This document shows, piece by piece, positions 11,662 through 23,372 of a DNA stretch of 64,000 bases. The stretch is from Phragmites australis (lineage: Eukaryota; Streptophyta; Magnoliopsida; Poales; Poaceae). The notes below the pieces were generated by a model that saw only the letters and a program-made list of their open reading frames with translations, had not been told where the DNA came from and did no database searches. The DNA is taken from assembly GCF_958298935.1 (NCBI RefSeq), contig NC_084940.1, forward strand, positions 1,084,001 through 1,148,000. The letters are read 5' to 3'. The translations under genes and the position numbers were made by a program. Within the stretch, counting starts at the first letter, position 1. Every line of letters begins with the position of its first letter.

Positions 11662-14600
11662 TGCCGCCGTAGTTGAGCTGCTCGTCTCTCTCTCTCTCTT
11701 AGCTTAGCTACTGACTACTGTGATGAGTGCGCGTGTTACTGTGCGGAGTTTGGTGTTTGGCCGTTTAAATGTGGGGAGGAGCAACGGCGCGGAGGTAGAG
11801 GAGTGGGGCAGTGTGCGGCAGCGAGCTGGGCGGTGGCCGGCCCTACTCTCTCCATTGCCCGCCCTGTCAAAGCTGGGCTTGGCGAGGGATCGCAGGCGTC
11901 CATTGCTTTCTGGACGGCTTGGATCGTAGGACGAGGGCTCCAGTGTCAGTAAAAGGCACTGGAGCGGACAGCGAGCCTAGTGGGGCGTGCGTGCAGTGAG
12001 TGGAGGGAGAAGACGAGCGTGGGCGCTGGCTGGCTCACTCGCCTGGGGGATCCTCTCTGCTCGGTGCCATTCTAGCTTTGCATGCAACGATTCAAGCTTG
12101 CGCACTCGGCTCGCGCGTGTGAGCGTGTCTGCAGGTGCTCGACCACGGAGGATCTGGACATCGGAGAAGCGCAAGCTGAAGCCCGTGTCATCTCTGAACC
12201 GTCCATTATGGTTGTGTTTGTTTTCCGGACGGTCCAGGTCCATTATGGGTGTGTTCGTTTTTCGGACGAGTATTAGTAGAGGTATATCATATAATCTGGC
12301 TGACTATAAGTAGTGTAGGTGAATTTATATTTGTTAAAAATAATAGTATTTGGTTTGTATTTATCTAGATAATCTGAGCTAAGTTTCTATTTATTTGATT
12401 GGATTTGAGATTATAACTGGTAGCTTGCATAAAGATGATTTTCTGAAAATAGCAAGTGAGTCCACTACATTAGAGGATGTAAGAGTTTATATCTATTAAA
12501 CCAGACTAAAACATATATTATAATTCATCAAGCAAAACTAAAACCATAGATATAAATAAATAAATATGTTTCTATTTAAGATTATATACTCCTACGAGAC
12601 AAATTTGGGGCCGCCGGGTGTGGCCGGGACAGCTGGGCGGGACCAGACGAGGTATAAAAATTCGGGCAGCAGCAGCGCAATTGTTTGTGCGTTTGTGGTG
12701 TGTGTGTGGGGGGGGGGGGGGGGGACGGACAGCGCTGGAGTTAACCTAAACGCCGCCCGAGATGCTGCTGGTGTTGCTTGTGTTCACGAGTTTGTGATGC
12801 TGGCGTGCGTTCGTTCGTGGAGTGCAGTCCAGTGCTGATGCACAGGTCTATCACATGATGCGAGTGAGGTGACACGAGTTGGATTCATTTACCCCTACTG
12901 TTTTCTGCATGAACTTTGAGTTCTACCGCTGCGACCTGAGGCTGCTGCTCTCTTCTGTTGCAAAATCATGGGCTCCTGACAGAGTGCAGAGCATCCCATG
13001 GTGCATTGGCTCTGTAAGTCTGTATCGTATAACGTTAGGGGTCGACAGCTCTTCAGTTTTCCAATGGATCGGGACACACAACGTTAGCGAATTCCTAGGC
13101 AGACACACACGCTTGACACTGCGAACACATCCTCCCAGGAACTGGATTGAAGCTGGTTGTCGGGCAAAGATTCCGGGCCATGTCATATGGATCGTCCAAA
13201 TCGCAAGGTGAACAGAATGGGAGTGGTAACTCCCTTGTTTTTACCGCGAACATTTCCAGTACCCCCTTGAAAGTTAACGCGAGGTTGAATTTTTGCATGG
13301 CGTTTCCTGCTGTTTACTTAATGAGGTGTTTTCTGCACTTTTGTCAGTTTACTGCTTTACCTCCTTAGCTTTTTATTCCCCAAAAAAAGTACCGATTACC
13401 CTCGTTAGAACACCGTCGTCCTTCCATATCAGCCATCGATCACACGAAGTTCATCTCTCAGGATTGAAAGTCTACACGTGACGGATGGCGACGAGACATC
13501 GGGATCTAGGATGATCACGGTCCAATTAGGTCTGGAACTGCAAGTGTTTATACGCATGTATCGTTCTATTGCAAACATAGATTGTTTTAGTCTTAGCATA
13601 TGAAGAAATAAGAAAGCAGATCAAATAATTTTATTATCTTTCATTTATGGTTTATCTATTTATGGATGTAGAAGTATTTATTAAATAAGGACAAGGAAGA
13701 AAGAAAATAGAAAAAATACCTATAAGTTTTAGATGACTTACATTTAGAAAATATTGTCTCAATCCTAAATATAAGTCTATTAAGATATCGATAAATTCTT
13801 TAATATAACATTTTAACTAACAATATATATAAATAAATTATTTAAATAAAAAGAGTTATATAAGTATTTTTCATAATGAATCTAATAACATCGGTCATAT
13901 GTTGTCAATATATATGTCTTTTTAGAAATTGATTACCAAAGCTTCTGGTAAGTATCATCGGTCTTATGGGAATTGCAGGCATATAATTGATTCTTTGACC
14001 GGCTTTGGTCGAGCAACCGCTAAAATTGTTTAAGTTAGCACAATCCAAAATAGACTTACATTTGGGATCAAGGAAAGCAGTTAGGAAGGCTAAAACAATT
14101 TATATTTACAATCCGAGGAAGTACTATATCATCACGGGTGCCTGACCTGGACTGAACAATTCTTTCATGGATTGGACGGAACATGCATAAATTACTACAT
14201 CAATTACACCACTTGACAACATTGTAGCATCCTCTCCCAGAGTTCCAGAAACATAAACGTCATGCAACTTTCTTCTAACAAAGGTTAGAAAATCTTACAT
14301 TGTGCCATGATAAATTAACAAGATTCAAGCATAAAAACAGCAGTAAGCTGTACTGACATGAAAAAAATGCCCAAACATTTGGCCGAATAAGAAAAGAAAA
14401 TGAAGCAGAATATACACATTTCCATGAGCAACGAGCATGGGCGGCAATGTCATAAACTCTAAGGTGACTGGAAAAAAGGAACTAGACACTACAACGCCGG
14501 ACATACCAAAAACAGGGGGGGGGGGTACCTTATTGAGCTAGGGGAAAGAGGAGAGGATGTACAGCTCTACCACACAATCTATGTACATCAGCAGCTGCCT

Positions 14601-14709
14601 ATCTAGCTACTTTAGGAGAGGTCAATACCATCAATTGTTGCCGTATACAACACATGATGCAAAGTCAGACCTGCATAACTTAACTGGAAGAAATGGCTGC
14701 TTAACTGAA
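11662..14709. other. Intergenic: LysM gene promoter side and AT-rich repeats
   Basis: Contains the upstream region of the LysM gene (11662 to about 12250), an AT-rich stretch at 12250-12560, a 17-base G run at 12708-12724, and an 11-base G run at 14515-14525. A Stowaway-like MITE lies at about 13757-14080. Open frames at 12566-12838 and 12879-13211 show no domain or codon signal that I recognise and are not called. Confidence 0.5.
13757..14080. repeat. Degenerate Stowaway-like MITE
   Basis: The left end, CAATCCTAAATATAAGTCTA (about 13760-13779), is matched in inverted orientation at about 14050-14072 (TAGACTTACATTTGGGATCA). This is the 'TCCCAAATnTAAGTC' terminal signature common in grass mariner/Stowaway MITEs. 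The interior is AT-rich with no coding content. Ends are imprecise because the arms have diverged. Confidence 0.45.
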
Positions 14710-15834
14710 CTAATATGACAGGATCTCCTCTAGCTCAGGATCCTCTCGTCTGATCACAGAATCATCGTCAGTTTCAGTGTCAATCATCTCTGCACTCCCT
14801 GTGGGATCATCTTCTGTATCAGATCCATCCGCCTCTTCGTCAGTATAAACAGGATATGGTGGTTTGCCAATGGCTTTCTCTATTCTTGTGTCATTAACAG
14901 GTTCCTGATTACTTCTATAACTGGATTTGACTACTGAGTTTCCGACGGTCTTTTCACATATACAGGCAGCAGGGTTGGCATGAAATTCGCCTCTTCCTGG
15001 CATGATTTCCATGGGCTCTCCCATATATCCTTTCTGGATTGCACCCGTGAGGAGAATGCACCCCATGACATATTTCCCCTTTTCATAAATAAGGGATAGA
15101 GCTGTTTAACATTTGGCCGGATTGTTCTCTTGTGGCCAAAATATCTCCTGCAGGGAGCAGCAATAGATGATTAGAAGCTAAAATGACCTAAGATAAATGA
15201 AAGGAAGAAAAGGTTGATAACAGGTAAATATTAAAAAATAAAAGAAACTAATGCATCACCTTCGCCCAGCCAGAATTTTGGCCATGTTACCATTGTTGTT
15301 AGCCACAAAAGCATCAATTCCATCGCACACAATGAAATCGATTGCAGCCATGCGAGATGAGAACTTCAAGAATGGAGCAAGCTCCTCTTTGCTTGACATT
15401 GTTTCTTTTGTATGGAAATTGGGAAATAGCGCTTTGAGGGGTGCTAAAGTATCTTCCCATCCATATATCTCGCCAGAAGCAACATAAATGTGGGCATCAC
15501 TTCTGTAGCCTAATGCCCTCAACATCAGCCCTACCTCCTCAGGAGTTAGTGGGCACCTACCTTGCCTTCTTCCTTTCTCTGGGTCACTTATCTGAAGTGT
15601 GAAAACACAACAAGATTAGCAATAGGTAACTCTATCTCACTAAGTAAGTAAAGGCTTCATGAGCTTGCTAAGTAAGTACATGCAAGGTTTTCCATCGCTT
15701 GCGAATTGCACCTAATTCTCTCCTCTCCTTTTCTCCACCACCATAATAACACCCAGAAAAGGTGAGCATATCAGGTTCAAATCTGCCATCAGGACAGAAA
15801 GCATATCTTGGTCAAGAAATGGAAACATAACAAA

Positions 15835-16810
15835 TCTTATATTTACTAATTAGAGGCTCCTTTTGGTGTCTCCATATTAATCGTAGAAAAATCCTAAAAA
15901 TTTTCATAAAAAAGCAAAACATCCAACCGCCGAATTGATTGATTGACTAATTGTAACCATAGATCAACAACCAAAAGAAATAAAAGATTAAAAAACAAAT
16001 TATAGAGTCCAACTCTAAGACTACTTCTTGCTTTTTTTTTGTTATAGATACCCTTTGTCCAACAAGGTTACGTTAGCAAACTCCAACTTAGTTACGTTAG
16101 CAATCAACACACTTTCCAAATCAATTAAAATATACCAATTAAATATGCGTGTAATCAAACATTACAAAATTAAAACAACAGAATGCAAACATATTACGGA
16201 TTATTGATTGATTGACTAATTGTAACCATGTATCAACAACCAGAAGAAATAAAAGATTAAAAAATAAATCATAGAGTCCAACTCTAAGACTACTTCTTGC
16301 CTTCTTTTTGTTATAGATACCCTTTGTCCAACAAGATTACGTTAGCAAACTCCAACTTAGTTACGTTAGCAATCAACACACTTTCCAAATCAATTAAAAT
16401 ATGCCAATTAAATATGCGTGTAATCAAACATTACAAAATTAAAACAACAGAATGCAAACATATTACGGATTATCACATAAAAATAATATCAAATAATTTA
16501 TAATGTATTTTAAAAAATAATATGAGATACGGTGACGACATTAAAAATAATAATAATTTTAAAAAATCAAGAAACAAATAAAAATCAATTTGCATAACAC
16601 ATAAAATGAAAAATATAAATTAGATCTATTCACAAATAATAGACATGATTCCAATATTATGAACAAAAATTACATTTATATTTTACATTCTAATATTTAA
16701 ATATAAATAGCTGATGTATCTTAACATACAACTATTATTAACACAAATATCTAGAATTCAGCTGTAAGCTAAATTTCTAGCCTGTGCAGTCGCACAGGTT
16801 GATGCGCTAG
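15835..16810 (+). mobile_element. Non-autonomous Helitron, 976 bp
   Basis: The 5' end begins TCTTATATTTACTAATTAG after host A. The 3' end is CTAG (16807-16810) before host T, so insertion is between A and T as for Helitrons. Eight bases before CTAG is a perfect hairpin, CCTGTGC-AGTC-GCACAGG (16781-16798). No coding sequence and no terminal inverted repeats. It lies within the intron between the exons at 15782-15680 and 17496-17316 of the fucosyltransferase pseudogene. A relative lies inverted at 31930-32593. Confidence 0.8.
15935..16472. repeat. Internal tandem duplication of the Helitron (unit 269 bp, 2 copies)
   Basis: The block starting TTGATTGATTGACTAATTG at 15935 recurs 269 bases later, and both units run on to AACATATTACGGATTA. 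The copies differ by scattered substitutions only. The inverted relative at 31930-32593 has a single unit, so the duplication is specific to this copy or its lineage. Confidence 0.85.
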
Positions 16811-19800
16811 TTAATGATAATAGAAAGAACATGTCCTGTTGTTTTTCTTTCTTCTAAACTAACTGTCTTTCATAATTTTTTTCTTCTTGATTATTATTTT
16901 ATTTAAGTTCAATGAGAACTGGCTAGAGCTGAAAGGGAACTAACTAGTGATCTTAACAGTTGAATTTGGATAATTAATAGTCAATGCATTAATGTACACC
17001 AAAAGAACAGAAGAAGGAACTCTAGAAATGGTGAAACAAGGGTGCTCTAGGTAAAAGTTTGAGACCATCATAAGGCTGAAGAAGTGAAGAGTCAATGCTA
17101 TTACAATGAACCATCCAGACTATAGCTTTCATTATGAAAACTAGAAGGTTTTCAACCCAGGAACATATGCACCACTCATATATTTTGAGAAAGCTCAGGT
17201 CCAAAATAATGGTAGTATTCATGTACTTGCAACAGAGTGAGATTAAATAGGTAAATTTCGAATGAAAAATGCAGATTGATGATAGCTTCAACTAATGTTA
17301 CAAAATGAAGCATACCTCAGGTGAAGAGCAATAAAATATCTGCTCTTCTCCTGCATTCGTTGTATTAGCTTTTCACCCATTTCTTGTATTGGGTCAGTAA
17401 ATCTCAAAGCATAATAATTGACTCTGCAACGCAGTTTTTCAGGTCAGTGTCCAACTTATTTGAGAGCCTATAATCATATTTAGTCATTCGAATAACCTGC
17501 ACCACCAGGAAGTAAAATGAGCTATGTGGCTGGACTCTTCTGAACTCAAATCTCCCACATAATCTCAGTCACAAAACTTAGTTAAAAAAGAATTCAGACT
17601 ACACTGAAGCATAAAGATAATGAAGTGTGAATATAAGTTACAAAACAATACAAGAAGACAAGAATTATTGACAAATTTCAAAGATAAAATCCACAAAAGA
17701 TATGCAAGTTAGTAAAAAAATAATTGACCATCAGAGTACCAGGTCAAGTAACTGCCAGTGGATTTAAATAGTGATCTATAAAAATGCATAATGGAATTTA
17801 ATACGTTGTCACGATAAGGGTGGAGTGGAACTAAGGTTAATTTCGTATAGAACTAACGAGAGCAACAAATCCATAGGTTCCACAACTTACATGTTTCTTC
17901 AGAAGTGCCGGTAAGACACGGTTCAAGTAATATCGTGGAGTACATTTTCAGGGGACACGCATTTTATAAGGTCGCATGGCTTTACCTCCTTTCTCTGGAG
18001 GCTCTTTGATAATAATGACATCCTTAGCAAGAAATGTGATGAACCAGTCCATATCAAAGATTTCAGAAAAATTGCGGCAGCACCGATAGCATTGAGTACA
18101 AAATAAGTGGATTTGGTTCAATTTAAACATTTACGAATCATAGAAGATCATGGTTTGATATCTGAAAGTGCTCACTATTGCATACCTTGAATCTTTCCAG
18201 AAAGATGTTTGATCCAGTTTGGGAACAACAAGTGTAGCGTTTTAAATGCGTGCAGCAACTACAGCGTCAACAATCTAAAAAAAGCAGATGTCATGGTATG
18301 TTGCATACAAAGTTATACTGTACATGATAGGGAAAAACAGGCAAAAGGGTAATTTTCTGAGTAAATCGTTGTCATCATTCATAAATGAGAAAAGCTTCTC
18401 CAGTTCATTTTACCAAAAACAATTGGCATTTTATTTGACATAATCACACTCACAGACATAGTAAAGAGGAGACTAGAGGTACATAACCTGGTGACCTTGA
18501 CCAATTTAGGTACCTTTGGTAATTTGAGCAGTTTCTGATGACGCATGTTATAAACTAGATGATATTAAGTTTGGTGCAATAGATAACAACACTGCAAACA
18601 TGTGCAAAAAGAATGCCATGTTTACATCAGGTATTCTTAGTCATATCCATTTATACTTGCATGAGACTCTACTTGTACAAAAATGACATTTAGAGATTCG
18701 TCTCACCCCTGTTCTCTGCTGATTGAGGCCTCCACTTGTAACAATAATCAAGTACCTATCTGGCTGTGTGCTACCGCTAGAATCTGCAATGCTATAAAAA
18801 GGCAAGCCCTTTAAGCAGATACAGTTAACTCATCAGACATCATAATGCAAAAAGATACGCATATGCATTCATCATTGATGCCCACTATATTTTAAGCGGT
18901 CAGATACAGATGCACACGAAATCCCACATTTCTGACAACATTGCTTAAAAATTTTAAGCAATAAGATACAGTAGTCATTGCTCACCAAGAAATTTACTGC
19001 TCGAGTTGCTGCATCCAAGGAAGTTGCTAGCAAGCTTTGAACGCCAAAGCTCGTCTGGCCCAATCCAATCATGAATCTACATTTCGAGTGAAACATAACA
19101 GATTGATCAGCCATTTCCACATGAAGGCTCCAATCTAACATTTCTTATGCTAAAAAACGCAAACACAGTAGTCGAATCCTCAATGGAAAAGGCTATATGA
19201 TTTAATGAGACTCATCTCCGCATTTTTCTCCTAAACAGATTTTTTTTCCTCAAAAGAAGTGATGAGTGGCTAGTGTGCGCAAAACCCAAACCCCCCACAG
19301 ATCAAATCAGGACAAACGTCTATCCAAATTGGAGTCATTTATGAACAATACAGAAAATAAACAACGATAAACCACGATGAGAGCCGTGCATTGCGATCTA
19401 ACAGGAACATTGAACACCTCGCCGCCCTCGAAGCGCTCCAGCTCGCCGCCTGAGTCGTTCTTCTGCGGACTCAAACAGAAACGGAGAGAAATGATCAGAT
19501 CGGACAGCACGGACGAGCCTGCCAAGGTGCGGGGAGAAAGAACTAGGGTCCGTCCATACCGGGGGGTGGCGGAGGAAGCGGCGGGAGGAGGAGGAGGCGA
19601 GGGCGGGGCGGCCGGCCAGCGGCGGCGTGGAGAGGAGGGAGACGGAGAGTAGCGAGACTGCGAGGAAGAGCAGGGCCAGCGCGGCCGCCGGCAGCGAGAT
19701 GCGGCGCGGGTACCGGTGGTGGTGCGCGTGGGAGTGGCCGCGCCGCCGCCGCTGGCCCATCTGCGGCGGCCGTGGGAAGAGGGCGGCGATGGGTGGGACT

Positions 19801-20109
19801 CGGGGCTCATATGCTTTTGAACGCAGGAATTTCACATATGAGTTTTATCGAAATCCATTTAATTTCACAGGAAATTATAGAATTAGAAAAAAAAATATGT
19901 GTTTTAAAGGAGACCTTAACGGGTACGTGAGACGGACCCAAAGAGTGACTGGTTGGTGTTTCAGTGACCGCTGAACGCAAGGAGGAGGACGTCAGGGCGA
20001 GATCGAAGAGGAGCCAAACTGGGCCAAGAGGGCCGCCGGTGAGCAGGAGGGCCGAAGGGCAGGGGGCCACGGCCCCCCTTGATCCCCAAGAAGCTCCGTC
20101 CCTGTTCCT

Positions 20110-20745
20110 AAGCAAGCACTCCAATCCGTCCTCAAGACCTCGAATGCAACAAGAGCCAAACACCAAGGCGTCCTCGTGATCTTCCCCAAACGCCATGCTC
20201 TGGACACAAGTGACCCCTTGCTGGCACTCGGTTTGTTGATCTGCCTCGGCAAAATTTCCGCAGAGGATTGCAAGAGAGAGACGGCCAAATCCCTCACCTC
20301 TGCCAACGTAAAACTTGGCTTTGGCACGTCAGAATCATCCCTGGTTCCAGAGGCAGCACACTTGCCGAACTCCCTCCCGCTTGATCGCCCAGCTCACCTT
20401 CTTCAGCGACCCAACATACGCCTCCACCTTGGCAGCAACAGCCACATCGTCTTGGGAGCAATCGAGATTCGCCACTCCATTCATCGGCGCCTCAGGATTC
20501 GCCACCCGATGTCTCCGGAGCACCGAGCGCAGGTCACGGACCTGCTCCTTCGCGGCGGCGACGCCGTCCCTCGCCATGCCGCACAGGTCCAGCAGGGCCA
20601 CCGACCCCTCGAGCTCCCCCTCGACCACCCCCCTGTGCCGGCGGAGACGGAGCACGTCCCAGTTGCTGGGCTGAAGGACGATTTCCTCGAGGTACTCGTA
20701 ATCACTGAGCTCTCGCAGCCATGCACGCGTGGTCTGTACATTTGA
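20110..20745 (-). pseudogene. DUF241 family gene fragment, frameshifted
   Basis: Translation on the minus strand gives the DUF241 (plant-specific, BPS1-like) core: YLEEIVLQPS, then GVVEGELEGSVALLDLCG and VRDLRSVLRRHR, in one frame down to about 20345. A second frame takes over (SFTLAEVRDLAVSLLQSS...LVSRAW), and near 20180 a third (EDALVFGSCCIRGLEDGLE), ending about 20110. Pieces are in the normal order of the family, so at least two frameshifts have broken a once-continuous single-exon gene. The N-terminal ~70 residues, and the end where the family has a short conserved tail, are missing. It sits about 350 bp from the 5' end of the fucosyltransferase pseudogene. The function of DUF241 proteins is poorly defined. 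Confidence 0.65.
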
Positions 20746-21828
20746 GTGCACTTCTTCACATCAATTTTTTTAACTTAACTTTAAATATTATTTATCCACA
20801 ATTCAATCATTTGACCTAATTAATCACAAAATATTATCTAATTTTAGACGTTAATAATAATATTGCTAGGATCAGGATCTTATGTTTGATCCTACCAATG
20901 CTACATGATTTTACTTGATAATAATACATATAGAATTGTGATCCTATGAAATTAAGATCTACGGACCTGATCTTTCTGGCTTCGTGTTATCATAGGATTT
21001 TGAGATACCTATCCGAATTCTGACAACCTTATACAACAACCGTTGCATGCACTCATGAGTCATGGCCGCATGTAAACCGCAGTATTTTTTAGTTGATTAT
21101 GGCCAGCGCCATCAGTGTTGACAAGAACTGATGGGGGTCTTCGTATGCATTTGCAGATGGAGCTTGGCGATGACTGTTCACCCCCTTTTCATCACTCCGA
21201 GGTTCAGAACTCGTCCGCGGTCCGGCAACATTCGAACACTGCCGGCGCCATCGGCAAACCGAACGCCGACTGCAGGCGTGAACGTGGTTGGAGCGGCAGT
21301 TTATGTGCGTGCTTGCTCGGCGTGTGGCGCCGCTGTTCTGGCCATGTGATCGAGGCTGGAATGTGCATCAGCAATTCAGCGTCGACCTCGGCCTGGAAGC
21401 TGCGACGGCCCGCGGAGTCACGGACTGACCGGCATGCGTGTACAGACGGAGAGACATGGTGGATTTGGTTGCTGAAAAAAAGTCATTAGTGATAGATAAT
21501 AACATGTATCAGTGATGGTTTTGTCTTGTCACTCTTATCGCGTCACTAATAATAGGTTATTACTGACGCGTGTTGAACAGTCGTCATTAATATAGTATCT
21601 CATTTGCTGATTTTTTACATAGGGTCACTTGTGCGAGTGACATGATAGACTGACTTGTACAAGTAGGCACGAGCAAACTTATATCTGAATCTTACATGTT
21701 CACAAAGTTGTATTGAAGTGGGCGTTTTCTCGCGACTCATTCTATAGCAGTAAGTCTGGTTACAAGGAAGGGAGGAGGAGAAGAGTGGTGTGGCAGATGT
21801 TTTGCTGTGGCTAGTTAAGTTGCATTGG

Positions 21829-22102
21829 GAGAAATTGGGATTTTTACCACTTTAAAATTAGGCTTTGCAGTTTTGCGGCTCTTAGCTTCGCAAAATTACC
21901 ACTCAAAACATTGCCTATTTAATTTCATTGCCATTATATAATTTTACAATAATATTTTGAGTATCATTATACATAACATGAATTGACATAATGGTAAGAA
22001 AATCAAGGAGATAATATTTTGAATGGCAATTATGTGTAACTAATATTTGAAGTGGTAAAACTGCGAAGCCTATTATTTAGACTGGCAGAAATTCAAATTT
22101 CT
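21829..22102. repeat. Foldback MITE with ~50-bp inverted arms
   Basis: The left arm (about 21829-21880: AGAAATTGGGATTTTTACCA..., AGGCTTTGCAGTTTTGCGG) is matched in inverted orientation at about 22049-22102 (TTGAAGTGGTAAAACTGCG, AAGCCTATTATTTAG...). The left arm also holds an extra partial arm copy near 21886-21905. No coding capacity. Terminal structure without a clear short target duplication; the superfamily is undetermined. Confidence 0.6.
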
Positions 22103-22759
22103 TGGTGTGTGGCGTTGAGCATGTGGACTCTGAACACGTAATGGCGGGCGCCTTTAACACATGATGCTTGAACTCGAGATTACTGATCGTTTATTCTATT
22201 AATAAAACTGGGAAACCTTTTGATTAAAAAAAGTTGCGTTGGAACTGAAGAAAAATACATGAGATGAAGTCACGGACGGATTGAAGTAAATGGAGACATT
22301 TCCAAGTCCGGAGTCCGAACCATGGTAGATCGCAAAAAGAGACGAGGAAAAAATAAAGTCGGTGAAAAAGGAAAAAAGATTAAACCTGGAATTGGGCTTC
22401 GTCCATGGGCTTAAATGGCCTGGTCGAAGTTCGATAAGTGGGCCGCATAAAAGGCCCTCATGAGATGTCATAGACTTGTTCTTTCGCTACAAAAGTTCAT
22501 TTAAAAAAGAACACATCAACTCGATCTCAAATCTCAATCTTCAGAGCTTCCTCGGTTAGCACGACTCTCATAAAAGGCTAGCTTGGATACAGAAAACTCT
22601 GGTCGGGGACGTTAGTAATTAGCAGTTTTTTTAAAAAAACAGTCAAAAGCTCACATCATTCTATGTACATACTCATATAGAATCTACTAAAGACTATAGA
22701 TACAAAACTTGAAGATTAAACACACTCACATCTACTAACCATCCAAGTCTAGCCTTGGT

Positions 22760-23372
22760 TAGTGCATGCGCGGCCAAAATCCAAAAATAGAGAACATATG
22801 CATCGTATATTGTAAAAATAAATAATTTAGCATGTGTATTCAGTACCTCATTTATCAAAAACATGATTTTAACATCTCACATGCTGAATACAACCTCTAT
22901 CGCTCCCCAGAAGAATGAAGCTAGGGAGAGCTAGAAGCGACATGAAAGTTCAAATTTTATTTAACTCTAGTTTGCTCATGAAAATATTAGAATTTTTGGA
23001 TTATTTTTTACACTCAAATAAAATCACGAGTTAAATAAAAAACTTGAATTTTCATGCGGCTTCTAGTTCCTAGCTTCTCTTCCTAGGTTTCTTCTCTGTA
23101 AAAGCTATATTTGGCACTTACGGTACCAAATACGGTACTGTGCACCATATTCGGTACCTCATGTTCCGAATATAGTTGTTTTCAGTATCTCATGTGTCGA
23201 ATACGGTGCAATATTGCTGTATTCAGTAACTGAGATATCAAAATCACGTTTTCAGTAAATAAAATGTCGAATACACATACTAAATTTATATATACAGTAA
23301 CATATTATCTATTTTTACAATATACCATAAATATATTGTTTATTTTTGAATTTTTGCTGTGCCTGCGCTGGG
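22760..23372. repeat. ~610-bp foldback element
   Basis: Two nested inverted matches show this. Outer: GTGCATGCGCGGCC...TATATTGTAAAAATA near 22762-22820 against TATTTTTACAATATACC...CTGTGCCTGCGCTG near 23310-23370. Inner: GAGAGCTAGAAGCGACATGA (about 22926) against TCATGCGGCTTCTAG (about 23055). The interior is AT-rich with repeated CGAATAC/GTATTC motifs. It is a large hairpin-forming, probably MITE-like element of unknown family. Confidence 0.55.

Larger units (their letters stand above)
14710..19760 (-). pseudogene. O-fucosyltransferase family gene, multiply broken
   Basis: Ten exons can be traced: 19760-19560, 19462-19403, 19076-18986, 18783-18707, 18274-18186, 18074-17891, 17496-17316, 15782-15680, 15591-15260, 15147-14710. 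The intact ancestor would be about 586 aa, a type II Golgi protein: basic N-terminus, one signal anchor (LPAAALALLFLAVSLL), then the plant GDP-fucose O-fucosyltransferase domain (SGGLNQQRTG; FSGCYYGGGEKER; YVASGEIYG; AAIDFIVCD; NNNGNMAKILAGRR). Lesions: TAA at 18242-18244 where the family has Leu; the acceptor of exon 6 reads CG (18076-18075) instead of AG; TGA at 17948-17950 where Arg is usual; a 1-nt loss near 17434-17440; a 4-nt loss near 15038-15042, which puts the C-terminal 110 residues in another frame. All other splice sites are canonical. The intact genes either side make general sequencing error unlikely. Alternative start: an in-frame ATG at 19833-19835. Confidence 0.85.

Noticed and set aside
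18872..19141. 89-aa minus-strand frame (MLDWSLHVEM...)
   Set aside because: Wrong frame over the true third exon of the fucosyltransferase relic, whose frame reads IHDWIGPDELWRSK.
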